Positions 30,141 through 40,186 of a stretch of 64,000 nt of DNA are shown piece by piece. How positions within the stretch are numbered: position 1 is the first letter of the stretch; every line of letters begins with the position of its first letter. A program made the translations under genes and the position numbers. Under the pieces are notes generated by a model. It did not search any database. It had not been told where the DNA came from and saw only the letters and a list, made by a program, of their open reading frames with translations. The DNA lies in contig OY783195.1 in the NCBI GenBank assembly GCA_963678675.1, forward strand, positions 9,987,277 through 10,051,276, in the 5' to 3' direction. The DNA comes from Xiphydria camelus. Taxonomy: Eukaryota > Arthropoda > Insecta > Hymenoptera > Xiphydriidae.

Positions 30141-30940
30141 TTGCCTAACTGGAATTACATTTTAGTATGGTATACTGTATTACACCGGAATAACTTTATA
30201 TATTCTTGAAAGCTAGACTCTTAAGTTATTCAAAAAATAAAACACTTAGTGCGCAAAACTGCGGATTCTACATTTTTTACTAATTTTCAGAATGGTTCCG
30301 CAAATTTCTCATCAGTCGATTTTTTACATATGGATTTCAAATCCGAAAATGACAAGAACTGACGCAGTAATTGCATATATTTTTAGAGAATTGGCCTACT
30401 TGTCATTGCCCGACGTAGTACAGTCAATCTAGAGATTGGATATATGGGGTACAAGAAGTTAGGCTTCAGGGCATGAAAATTACACCAATCGATAGCTGGA
30501 GGTCCCAATATTAACAAATCATAATGTATCATCTGTCAATTCCCGGGAAAATTTATAATTAATTAAAAACTATCGAAGTTTTGGCTCTAAGCTACTTTAA
30601 TCATTCATTTCTCCTATTATTATTTACTCAATCAAACAAATGAAGCTACCAATTTGTAGCGGGGATAATTTACTATAAAATTGATGCGAGAACCTACATG
30701 ACAAAATGCATGATTAATTTATAATAATTTTTTGAAGTAATTTTTGAGCATTGTTTGCCAAGCAATCAGCTGTTTCCATGGCAACCACATAATATGCGCC
30801 ATGTGCAGCTTATTGTACTTTCGTACACCGGGACTTTTAATAGAGAGGAATTTCGAAATATTTAAATTCTTCCGTCTTGGTCGTTGCCGCAAGATTGAAG
30901 CTCTTGAATTTGTGTTAGATAATTGTATCGTGCTAAACAT
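30141..30940. other. No recognised gene
   Basis: AT-rich sequence with only short open frames and no recognised repeat. Confidence 0.5.
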
Positions 30941-30944
30941 GTCT

Positions 30945-31345
30945 CACCCACTATATTGTTTGGTCGCCGCACGATGAAGTTTCTAGGATCTCCTCGGGGT
31001 CCTCCACAAGGTAGATTGAAACCTATCGGCTACGAGTAGTTGAAATGAATTGTACACTTCACTCACTACACGAGTAGAAATATGTTCGAAGTTGCAGAGT
31101 TACAGTCTTTTACACGATAAGATTAACAGTGCATTGTCGAAAACGCGCTTGGTTTCACCTTATAGGTATACTCAAAATGTAGCGGCATTTAGACGACGGA
31201 GGGGGTAGCGTGGGTGCACCCTGATTGGCTGGAGAAGGAGCATCGAAGGAAGATGACGCTGAGAACTTTGCTAAAGCGGCAAATAGATGTGCAATATTAT
31301 TGCGCAAAATTGACTGTACAATATGTTGGCTGCCCATAGATGTTC
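30945..31345. repeat. Diverged copy of the 61843-62554 repeat
   Basis: It shares with the 61.8-62.5 kb region the order GGGGTCCTCC..GTAGATTG, CACTCACTA.., then GACGGAGGGGGTAGCGTGGG and CCCTGATTGGCT. The other copy ends in a Helitron-type terminus, so this is probably an older member of the same nonautonomous family. Confidence 0.55.
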
Positions 31346-31380
31346 AATATTATTGCACAACAAATGGAATTGTGCTATTA

Positions 31381-31967
31381 AGGTTGTTGTCGTGTAACTG
31401 ATCATTTCGACAATTTTTAAAAAATTTTTATGGTAGATAGTTCCAAAAAGTAACAACAAAATGAGCACAACCCGACGACGATTGACCGTCTCAAACTTTA
31501 ATCATACATTTTTTTAAATAATTAAATTTACATCTGGTTAGGCAGGATTTCATCTACTTCAATTCTTTTTTTTTACCTCAACGGCTCGACATTTTTCAGT
31601 GAAATGAAACATATAGTGTAGAGAAAGTATTAATGAATACAGCAAAAAAAAATGAAATTAATTTTCCGTTTGATCACTAATTATTTCTCGATAACCAAAC
31701 GGAAAATTAATTTCATTTTTTTGCTGTATTCATTGATACTTTTTTCGCACCATATGTTTCATTTCAATGAAAAACATCGAGTCGTTGATTTAAAAAAAAT
31801 TAAAATAGAGGAAATTCTATCTAAACACATGTACCTACATTTACTTATTTTAAAAAATGTATAATTAAAGTTCAATACGGTCTCATTTTGTAGTTAATTT
31901 TTTGAACTATCTACTATACAAATTGGAAAAAGAAATGTCGAAATGACCACTTGCACGACGAAAACCT
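31381..31967. mobile_element. 587 bp foldback MITE
   Basis: Near-complete palindrome with outer ends AGGTTGTTGTCGTGTAACTG and its diverged complement, centred near 31680 on a perfect inverted AAATGAAATTAATTTTCCG. It sits at the 5' edge of a Harbinger transposase fragment. Confidence 0.9.
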
Positions 31968-32102
31968 GAAATTGAATCGTTTAGAGACAATGTTGATTTT
32001 CGAAACTTTCTGCGCATGAATGGTGAATTGTTTGATGAACTCATTGCTTTGGTTACTCCTCAAATTCAGAAAAAGGATACTATTATGCGAGATGCTATTC
32101 AG
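31968..32102 (+). pseudogene. PIF/Harbinger transposase N-terminal fragment
   Basis: Forty-five codons read EIESFRDNVDFRNFLRMN and ELFDELIALVTPQIQKKDT followed by MRDAIQ. This is the F..F.RM....F..L...V.P.I...D..MR.AI pattern that opens PIF/Harbinger (DDE_Tnp_4) transposases. Flanked by a foldback on the left and unrelated sequence after 32102; the catalytic domain is absent. Confidence 0.75.
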
Positions 32103-32456
32103 GCAAGTCAAGCCCGACTTTCAATTTAACCCAAGCACCGACTTACACTATACACGTTCAAATATATCGTTCGACTTAGCTTGCACAAACCAAGTCGGCC
32201 GACTTACGTGCGTGTATGTGGCGGGGTTAATGGAAAGTTCGGAGAGATATGGGACTGCAATCGGGTCAACAGCACACGTTTGTCGGAACAACGGGATATT
32301 GCAGAATATTACCTACACACGGTACAGTATTTTCTGAATTGTGTAATATATTGTACAACCCTTCTCAATATTAAATACACACGATCAATTATATTGCACA
32401 AACCCCAATATTGCGCAATAATATTGCACGTCTATTTGCAGCATAAAGCTCATTAC

Positions 32457-32689
32457 AGACTATGCTTGTATTCGCGATTCGTGATGCGCGGGCAGTTCGC
32501 GAATAGTCTGTAGGGAGTTGTTCGTTAAAAATCGATTCGTAAGCAACTTGGTTCGTGTGTTCGCAGCAATTCGCTCTTGGAGGCGGTAAATTGATAAATA
32601 TCAAGGGCTGCGCATCAATATGAACCGCTGAGACGAATCACGTATCGCGCATCACGAATCGCGAATACATGCATAGTCTGTAGCGAGCT
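32457..32689. mobile_element. MITE with TAA duplication
   Basis: Terminal arms AGCTC..TACAGACTATGC..GTATTCGCGATTCGTGATGCGCG and complement, flanked by TAA at 32454-32456 and 32690-32692. A three-base TWA duplication fits the PIF/Harbinger group. Confidence 0.8.
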
Positions 32690-32869
32690 TAATGGGGACC
32701 GTCATAACGCCAAATACTTCGCCAACCTGTCTAATAAAGTTGATCTCACCGCCAGGCAAATCGGCACGTTTCGGCAAAACGTGGGCCGCGAATGCACTCG
32801 CGGTCTCGCACCTTCCCGGCAATTACCGGACGGTCAGAGCAAACCGTTTTCGGCGGTGCCTCACTCTAA

Positions 32870-33085
32870 AGCTCGCTACATACTGCATGTATTCGCAATG
32901 CGTGATTCGCGGGCAGTTTGCGAATAGTGTGTAGGGACTTGTTCATAAATCGATTCGTAAACAACATGGCTCGTGTGTTTGCAGTAATCCGCTCTTGGAG
33001 GCGGTAAATTGACGAATATTAAAGGCTGTGCATCAACACGAACCGCTGAGTCGCCAAAGTTCGGGCTGCGAATCGTGAACAAACG
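32870..33085. mobile_element. Second, right-truncated copy of the 32457 MITE
   Basis: Starts AGCTCGCTACATACTGCATG after TAA and follows the first copy through CTCTTGGAGGCGGTAAATTG. The right arm is lost near the hairpin at 33096. Confidence 0.8.
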
Positions 33086-33095
33086 CATGCCCGTA

Positions 33096-33136
33096 AAGCC
33101 GCGTATACATCTGATTGTCAGATGTATACGCGGCTT
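33096..33136. repeat. Perfect 19 bp hairpin
   Basis: AAGCCGCGTATACATCTGA, three bases TTG, then the exact complement. No run of T follows that would make it a polymerase III terminator. Possibly the ends of a very small element or a head-to-head junction. Confidence 0.95.
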
Positions 33137-33836
33137 AATTCGGATCCCGGTTCGTCCTCTCGACACAGAGGACGAAGTCGAGGAAATGCCTCCGTTTCGG
33201 GAAAAACCCCGCACGCAGCTGCATGCCCCCTCTCCCTGATGCATCGATGTGCCGTATCAGGGTAGAAGTTTCTTTATTAACCCCTTGCCTTTCGAATGGT
33301 AGACAACATTTCTGTTTACTGGGTGTGGACGGGCTTCCCCGGCCAATCCCTTCCTACTACAGTCATTTGGTGCTCAAAAAAGAGGTTACCTGGAAAGTTT
33401 TCCGGGAGTTTTGAAAATTGGTGGTTTTATAGATTTCGATGTGCTATTTCTGAATTTCTATTTTGCCACCTCGTATCTTTGCCGCTCGCGCCGCCATATT
33501 GGAAAAATGGCGCCTAAAAAAAGTATTTTGACAATATCTCCTTTCCGACTCATTTTACGATAAAAACAGTTATATAATAAATTAAACTAGAGAAAATTTC
33601 CTATAATTTATATAGTACACTTTTTTTTTAATGAATAGTTTTAGTGTACGAGCGCCGCAAAATCTACTCCAACATGCGTTTTGGCCAATAAAACTCATTT
33701 TCACACCGCCATGAGATAGTAAGTGGCGTTTTTTTTTATGAAAATGAATACTTTCAGCGTACGAGTGCCGCAAACCATTTTACATCTACACCAACACGCG
33801 TTCTTCGTATATTAACAAAAAATATTTTACTACGCG

Positions 33837-35472
33837 TTGAAAAATCGGCTTACTACGGCCTGTACGGTCTTCCGCAGGTATAAGGGAACGTGCATTGCAA
33901 AAGAATCTGAAAAAGAACTTGAAAAATTCCTTACGTACGGCCTTGCTCCGTTTCCGTTATCCCTTTTCAATGATGAAGGCATGCGCAAATGCGTTAAATC
34001 TTCTATGTATAAGGCATTTGAGTAACATTCTGGAGACATATGTAAATTTTGGAGACACGATGTATGTCATCGAAGAAGGATATTTATTACACCGAGTCAT
34101 TTGGCATCGTGGTGAATCGTTTTCATCCATTTGCAATAACTACGTTATATTTGTTCGATCGAACTATACATCCAATGTCATTGTCGTGTTCGACGGATGT
34201 CCGGAAGATGTAGCAAACCGTAGTACCAAATATGCGGAGCGATCCCGACGATCACGAAAAACTGCTTCAGTATACATACTTTTTGACGAGACAATGATCC
34301 CAATGTGTCACAAGATAAATTCCTGGGCAACGTGCAAATAAGCAACGCCTCATTAGAATGTTAAAGACAAAATTTGAAGCTGCAAACTTCATGGTCTAAC
34401 AAGCTACGGAAGATGCGGATACGCTAATAAAATCAATACCGCGCAATCAGCGTTTCATCGACATTCGATTCCGCAATAGTTGCCGGCGAAGATGTAGATT
34501 TTCTTATCCTTTTGACGGCTCTATCTACGCGTTCAAACATATGTATATTCTCAAACCAGGAAAAGGAAAACTTTTGCAACAAATATATTCAACAAAAAGT
34601 ATCATAGATAAAACAGCCGCAGAGCATATATTATTCTTGCACGCCTTCAGTGGCTGTGATACAACATCAGCACTATTTAATCAAGGAAAAATAAAATGTA
34701 TTATAATATACTCCGAAAAAATCCAGATTTATATATATATAAACGAGGTTTTATCCAGGTATTCAAAACCCCAAATGCTGATCCAGAGATCATTGCTAAA
34801 GCTGGAGAACGCTTCCTTCTTGCACTGTACGATTACAGTAATGTGAAAAGTATGAAAAGTATGTCGTTAAACAACTATAGATATGTATGCATGCTTCACA
34901 AAATCAGCATATAAAAATAAATGTAATATTGCATCGCTACCACCAACAGAAGCAGCAGTACGACAATATTCGTTCTGAACCTATCACTAGGTTCAGCAGT
35001 GGTATGGGAATGAATAAAATGCAGAGCAATGTGGGGATGGAAAAGAAACACGAATGGGCTAATTCCTGTCATCACACTCGAGCCCCCAGCTCCGGAAACC
35101 TTGTTAAAACTTATTTCTTGCAAATGCAAAAAGGGATGTGAGAGAGCCTGTGGATACAGAAAGGCTGGATTAAAGTGCTCCGTCATATGCACAAATTGTA
35201 ATGGTACCTGTGATAATCGCAAGTTCTATCACAAGTTAGCGATGAAGAGGAAGAAACGGAGACTGTTCTCGAGCACACGTATGATGAAATCGAGGACGAA
35301 GAGGATTGCAATGAAACTGATAATCCCATCGCGGATGATGTGGAAGAAGTTTCTCTCTGTGACGTTTCGATCGGTATTGAAGACGATGAACTCGCAACAC
35401 CTGGTCCATCAAGAACAGCGAAGCGAAGGAGAATGCGCTAAATTTTGGAATAGTACATTGCATGTGGATTAG
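33837..35472 (+). pseudogene. C-terminal half of CXC/PIN-like transposon gene
   Basis: Several frames join to one family pattern. First comes SLFNDEGMRKCVKSSMYKAF (33955-34020). Then YVIEEGYLLHRVIWHRGESF and VVFDGCPEDVANRSTKYAERSRRS (34065-34255), AGEDVDFLILL (34480), AEHILFLHAFSGCDTTSALF (34620-34680) and a cysteine domain CKCKKGCERACGYRKAGLKC (35115-35170). The D..GxP and GEDVDxLxLL motifs resemble an NYN/PIN-type nuclease fold. The cysteine part resembles tesmin-type CXC DNA-binding repeats. Stops and frameshifts show it is decayed. The first half of this family is seen at 28031-29126 and 12247-13154. Location between long inverted arms suggests the family travels as a DNA transposon, but its catalytic chemistry is not known to me. 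Confidence 0.7.
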
Positions 35473-35569
35473 GCCTACTGGAGATACTACGATAAAAAAA
35501 AACGCGCCACTTACTTTACCTCATGATGGTGTGGAAATGAGTTTTTTGACCAAAACGCATGTTGGAGTA

Positions 35570-36465
35570 GGGGAGAGTGTTGTACCTCGAACCGACTTGT
35601 ACCTTGGGTCACTTGGCTCCCTACTCTAACGGTCTGCATATAGTTTACGGTCTATTAATTATGAATTTGTAGTTCTGCTCCTGCCCGCTATATGGCAGCC
35701 AATTATAAATTCAGTTAGGTAACTGTGTGGTGTTGCATAGCATGTTTTGTGATTTCTTCGTCCGAAAGTTTTGTATGTATTTAAAATCTATTAATATTCC
35801 GTTTATTGATAGATGTCATTATTTTTTAACTAACAGTAGTTGAAAATAAGTGTTAAAGCTTATTATTTCTGTATGTATTTTTATTTTAAACACATAACCT
35901 AACTTTAGAAAGCATGTGAAAAATAAACTTGTACAAGTGTGTACCTCGGGTCACTGACAGATCGTATACCTTGGACCGGACCAAGATACAATGTTTATTC
36001 AAATTAAGGTTATTTTATTTTATACTTTAGATAATTGTTGTAAATAACATCTAAAATTGTAGTTGTTTTAGATACATATTTTTAAATGCCTCTCAGTAAA
36101 GCTGGAGTCAAAAGGCAACCCATAAACTTGCAAAATTTAATTTTTGTATTTTTCTAATGTTTTGTGTTTATAAATAAACATATTTGAGTAAATTGATTAA
36201 ATTTCTTATTCATTTTATTACTGACACAAGGTAAAATATATGGTGCTTCAAGGTACACGACCACATTGTACCTTGGGTCACATTGTAACGTTTAATTAAA
36301 TTCACATTTTCAGCTAAACTATTTATGGCAAAAACAAAACATAACAAACGTAGATAGAGCAATAGTTGTAGAATCCCTCGCATCGCTTAATTATTACAAA
36401 CTTGTAATAATAAAATTAAAAAATGGGAAAAACAAAAAAATGACCCAAGGTACAACACTCTCCCC
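35570..36465. mobile_element. 896 bp element, TA duplication, GGGGAGAG ends
   Basis: Ends GGGGAGAGTGTTGTACCTCG and its near complement, flanked by TA at 35568-35569 and 36466-36467. The interior repeats ACCTTGGGTCAC-like words and has no transposase. The uninterrupted sequence is preserved in the opposite arm of the host element near 33660 (GGAGTAGATTTTGCGG, read as complement), which confirms the insertion and its TA duplication. Confidence 0.88.
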
Positions 36466-36785
36466 TAGAATTTGCGGTGCTCGTACGCTAAAACTATTCA
36501 TTTTACAAAAAAAAAAGGTTGTTACATAAATTATAGGAAATTTTCTCTAGTTTAATTTATTATATAACTGTTTTTATCGTAAAATAAGTCGGAAAGGAGA
36601 TATTGTCAAAAAATTGTTTAGGCGCCATTTTTCCAATATGGCGGCGCGAGCGGCAAAGATACGAGGTGGCAAAGTGGAAATTCTGAAAGAGCACATCGAA
36701 ATCTATAAAATCACCAATTTTCAAAACTCCCGGAAAACTTTCCAGGTAAAACTACCAAATGACTGTACTATCCCCGGTACGCCGA

Positions 36786-36930
36786 GCGGTATCGCACCGC
36801 TACCGGAACATACCGCCCGCCTTGCCGAAACACATCACACTCTGCATTCGACTCAACCACCCTTTGATGCATTCGCGGCCCACGTTTTGCCGAAACGTGC
36901 CGATTCGCCGAAGGCGAGGTATTTATGATT
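36786..36930. repeat. Inverted copy of part of 32700-32810
   Basis: TGCATTCGCGGCCCACGTTTTGCCGAAACGTGCCGATT is the complement, with few differences, of sequence near 32765-32805. It lies just outside the right arm of the CXC element. Confidence 0.75.
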
Positions 36931-37155
36931 GCGAAACCTAAGCAGTACGAAACGGCCTTCCGAGTTCCGTCTACCGTGGGACGAAATATAAATGATGTTT
37001 GATAGTACATTGACGAAGGCGCGGTTTGCTTTGTCTTAGATACCTGAAAGTCAGGTTCTCATTAGTTAGTTTCATTGATCAATAACGTTAAATCTATGTA
37101 ACTGAACATAGAATTGAATACACAAGTCAACGCGAACGTTTATCCTCACGGGGAA

Positions 37156-37222
37156 GCACTGTTCAATGCAATTGAATGAATTTCGTTGATCAACCAAAAG
37201 TAGAACCTTTTACCTAGGAGGC
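37156..37222. repeat. Dispersed repeat, copy 2
   Basis: AGCACTGTTCAATGCAATTG..GTTGATCAACCAAAAGTAGAACC..GAGGCG matches 16448-16520. A third part, CTTACCTAGGAGGCGCTGGAAAGAAG, is at 37880-37905. Confidence 0.8.
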
Positions 37223-37339
37223 GATCCACTTCGATTGGAGAAGTCCAAATAATTTCTTATTTCTTTCATTTCTTTTTTTCATTTCAAATATTTTCATAAC
37301 AAATCAAGCTGGAGCGTTATACTACCAATGACATTGGTG

Positions 37340-37562
37340 CACTGAGAAAACAATTTACTTGATCGAAATAAACGTGCCTTTGGATAGTCCCAAGAGCGCA
37401 TTTATTCGATTTAAATGAATATCGGTTGGACGCAAATATTAGATTATTGAATTAATTAGATGTTATTTGAATCAAATCGATATTCGTTTAAATCGAATAA
37501 ATACGCTCTTGGGACTATCCAAAGGCACGTTTATTTCGATCAAGTACATTTTTTTCTCAGTG
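37340..37562. mobile_element. 223 bp foldback MITE with CACTGAGAAAA ends
   Basis: The left end CACTGAGAAAACAATTTACTT is inverted at the right as AAGTA..TTTTTCTCAGTG. Arms of about 85 bp share CGAAATAAACGTGCCTTTGG. No convincing target duplication. Confidence 0.85.
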
Positions 37563-38335
37563 TGGTTTGCTTTCGAATGTAAAATTCCTTTTCTTGTTCT
37601 GTTCCTAATTACCATAAATATAATATTTCTACATTTTTAACGCTATCGAATTGTTGATTTCTCTATGCTTTAGGTAAAAATACATAATTTCTGATAATGA
37701 ATCAGTAATTACCAAAGTTGAGAGTGAAAAGGATACGTAAATGCAATTGTAAGAAAAGTGCTCCAGTTCACTGAAGCGCAACTCTGAAATTATTTGTTTG
37801 GGGAAAAAAAAGTTTGAAACAAAACTTTTAGAGAATTGTATCCTCTATTTTAATAATTTGCATAATAACTACATATCTCTTACCTAGGAGGCGCTGGAAA
37901 GAAGATAGTGCCAAAAAATCGGATTGAAAAGGGTACGTGAATGCAATTTAAAGGATATTTCAAGGCACCGTTAGGAGTGAATGCGTCAAGCAAGGGTGAT
38001 TCACGAAGCCAAGTGGAAGCGAGCAGTTTCCCCCATAGTTACGTCAAGGCAACGGGGCTTTTCCAACGAAGGCCCAGGACAAAGGAGTAAGGAGGACTCG
38101 CGCTCCTCCAGGCAATCAAAGGAAGCCATTCGATCGACAACCAGTGTGCATATCGGATCGTGATCCGAGAGTCATCGAGAATTACTTCAGGACTCATCGT
38201 GCAGCCGTATCAAGTCTACCGCGTCGAATATAGCTTACAGATCAGAAGTGGGGTTACTCACACGTCTTATTTCCAAATTAGTGAATTCACGCGTCGGGCT
38301 CTGGAGTGACAATTTAATTTTTTTTCCCAGCTTGC
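37563..38335. other. No recognised gene
   Basis: AT-rich sequence, then from about 37960 GC-richer sequence with short frames leading into the gypsy gag fragment, possibly its 5' untranslated region or LTR. Confidence 0.4.
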
Positions 38336-38339
38336 CATC

Positions 38340-39012
38340 ATGGACGACCGGAGTGGACGATTCCAAAGTCCAAGTCGATCGCGAAGTCCAAGCATTCGCG
38401 AAGTTCGAGCAACGATCAACGTCGGGACAGAGCAAGAAGCTCCGAAGGAAGCAGACGACGTCAAAGGAATTTGAGGAGTTCCGAGCATAGCGACCGAGAT
38501 CGCAGCAGATCTGGGAGTTCGGAACGTCGAGGACGACGTCAGTATAGCATGCAGAGCTCAGCGAATCGACGTAACAGGCGTCATCGCAGCAGGAGTCCTA
38601 TCATCGAGAACATTCACGGGGTTCGCACTTCAGTAGCAGTGAATGAGATAAGCAGAAGGGCATACGAGAGCGTTACCGCTCCAGATCAAGTGACAGGCAT
38701 TGGGGAAAAATGCCAGATTGTCGGAGGTGGCAGAACCTTGGCCGACCAGGAGATCTATCAACGGGCGCTGGTGATGACTAATTGTCAGGTGTGGTACGAC
38801 AACATCTGGTGCGTCCGATTTTGCTAAATTAACTGAAGTGCTTTCGACGATAATTAAGAAAAGTACGAGGGAATTTGCTCCGGAATATTGCCGGAATTTT
38901 GCCGCAATTTGATCCGGAGAAGAAAGTCTTGTCGGCTAGGGAATGGTTGGAAAGGATCGAAAAATACGCATTAATCGCAGATAACACACCGAGCAAAAAG
39001 TACAATTTTGCA
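38340..39012 (+). pseudogene. Ty3/gypsy-like gag fragment
   Basis: From ATG 38340 the reading is MDDRSGRFQSPSRSRSPS, then frame changes through basic Arg/Ser repeats (38471-38600), IHGVRTSVAVNE, and a segment FDPEKKVLSAREWLERIEKY (38907-38965). The F.P....LSA..WL..I segment is the start of the capsid region in insect gypsy gags. Several frameshifts show decay. It stops where element 2 seems to begin, and no continuation was found beyond element 2. Unrelated in sequence to the gypsy at 45961-51085. Confidence 0.6.
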
Positions 39013-39081
39013 ACTGTAGGAGTAGATTACAGTAGGAAACAAGCATTTCTTATGTCTACTACAGTAAAAGCGAAAATGTAG

Positions 39082-40186
39082 TAAGCAATATTTCTATTAA
39101 TTTCGATCTACTGGTGATGAAATTAAATGAGATACTGTAGGTTACTTATAGATGCAATATTGTTACTAGAAACAAGTGTCAAGTACGAATCTCTCTTCAC
39201 TATCCAACTAAAAGTTCTAGATTTTCTTTCAACTGTTACGTTACATTTACATGCTAAAACTGATACCCAACATGAAAAATAAAATAGACTATTTTTACTA
39301 ACAACAGTAGCATACCATAGTCATTGTCATTGTAGACCTGTTTTATCTATTCTTCCGTCGATGTCTTATAATCTGCTTTCATGTCCACTCTTTTGATTTT
39401 ATACTGACGTTGAAAAGAAATACGAAACGTAAAATAGTATATTTATGACAATAATAGCTATCAAAATTCTGACAAATGTAGACGTCTTGTGAGGAGTTCA
39501 CTGATTTCTTCTTCTAGTGTGAAATATTATTAGATAAATAACGAATTTCCGAAGCTCCGCTTATGTTCACCTACCGTAGTCGCAAAGTAGCCGGAAACAG
39601 AAACCTTCACATTTAGGTTGATGTTGTAGGTCATAAACTTACTATTTCTGCTGTGAAATGATCTACTATAGCACTACTCAAAGTTGACAACGTAGTTAGT
39701 TAAATTATTATTACGTAGTGCTTACAAAATTTAGAATCTATGGTCCTGTTATTAACGCAAACATACCTGCCGAGTGAAGGCTACTAATTGGTATACTCTA
39801 GCACCGAAAATAAATTTATCTTTCAACAGGTTACTGTAGGAGAGAAGATGTAAGAAATAGATAGCTACATACATTGGGCACTAATTTTTATTCCCTTTTT
39901 CTATACTTTGGAAAGAATGATTGTGAGAGTTGCTTATATTCTATGATGTAGTAGGAAACCTTCCGAATACAGTAGGAGCAAAAGATACAACCATTATCCT
40001 CCTGTTGCTGATAAATTTTAATTTTCCAAGAATAGGGAATAGGTTCCGTGGATACGTCTGGTGACCAAATGTTGTGCAGGTACGTAAACGAACGAGACAC
40101 TGGGCAGAAAAACGAATGCTTCAGTTTCTATTGAGCTGTGCATATCGGTGCACGGTTTTAGTTTGTGACACACTTATATCTCTAAT
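39082..40186 (+). promoter_or_regulatory. 5' region of element 2
   Basis: AT-rich, no gene. It contains repeated ACTGTAGG/CTACTAC-like words near 39020-39140 and 39560-39850. These are candidate transposase sites matching those at the right end. Confidence 0.4.

Larger units (their letters stand above)
33356..36775 (+). mobile_element. Element with long inverted arms carrying a CXC/PIN-like gene
   Basis: A left arm of about 380 bp (33356-33735) is inverted on the right (35505-36775, after removing the nested 35570-36465 element). Outer ends are around TACAGTCATTTGGT and ACCAAATGACTGTA. Inner landmarks are CTGGAAAGTTTTCCGGGAG, CCATATTGGAAAAATGGCGCC and GAAAATTTCCTATAATTTAT. The + strand gene fragment at 33837-35472 lies between the arms. 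The target duplication is not clear. Confidence 0.75.

Noticed and set aside
35236..35463. Antisense frame opposite the CXC region
   Set aside because: Shadow of the + strand family sequence.
37340..37562. CACTA transposon from its CACTG ends
   Set aside because: Only 223 bp, no transposase, no clear 3 bp duplication; called a MITE without superfamily.
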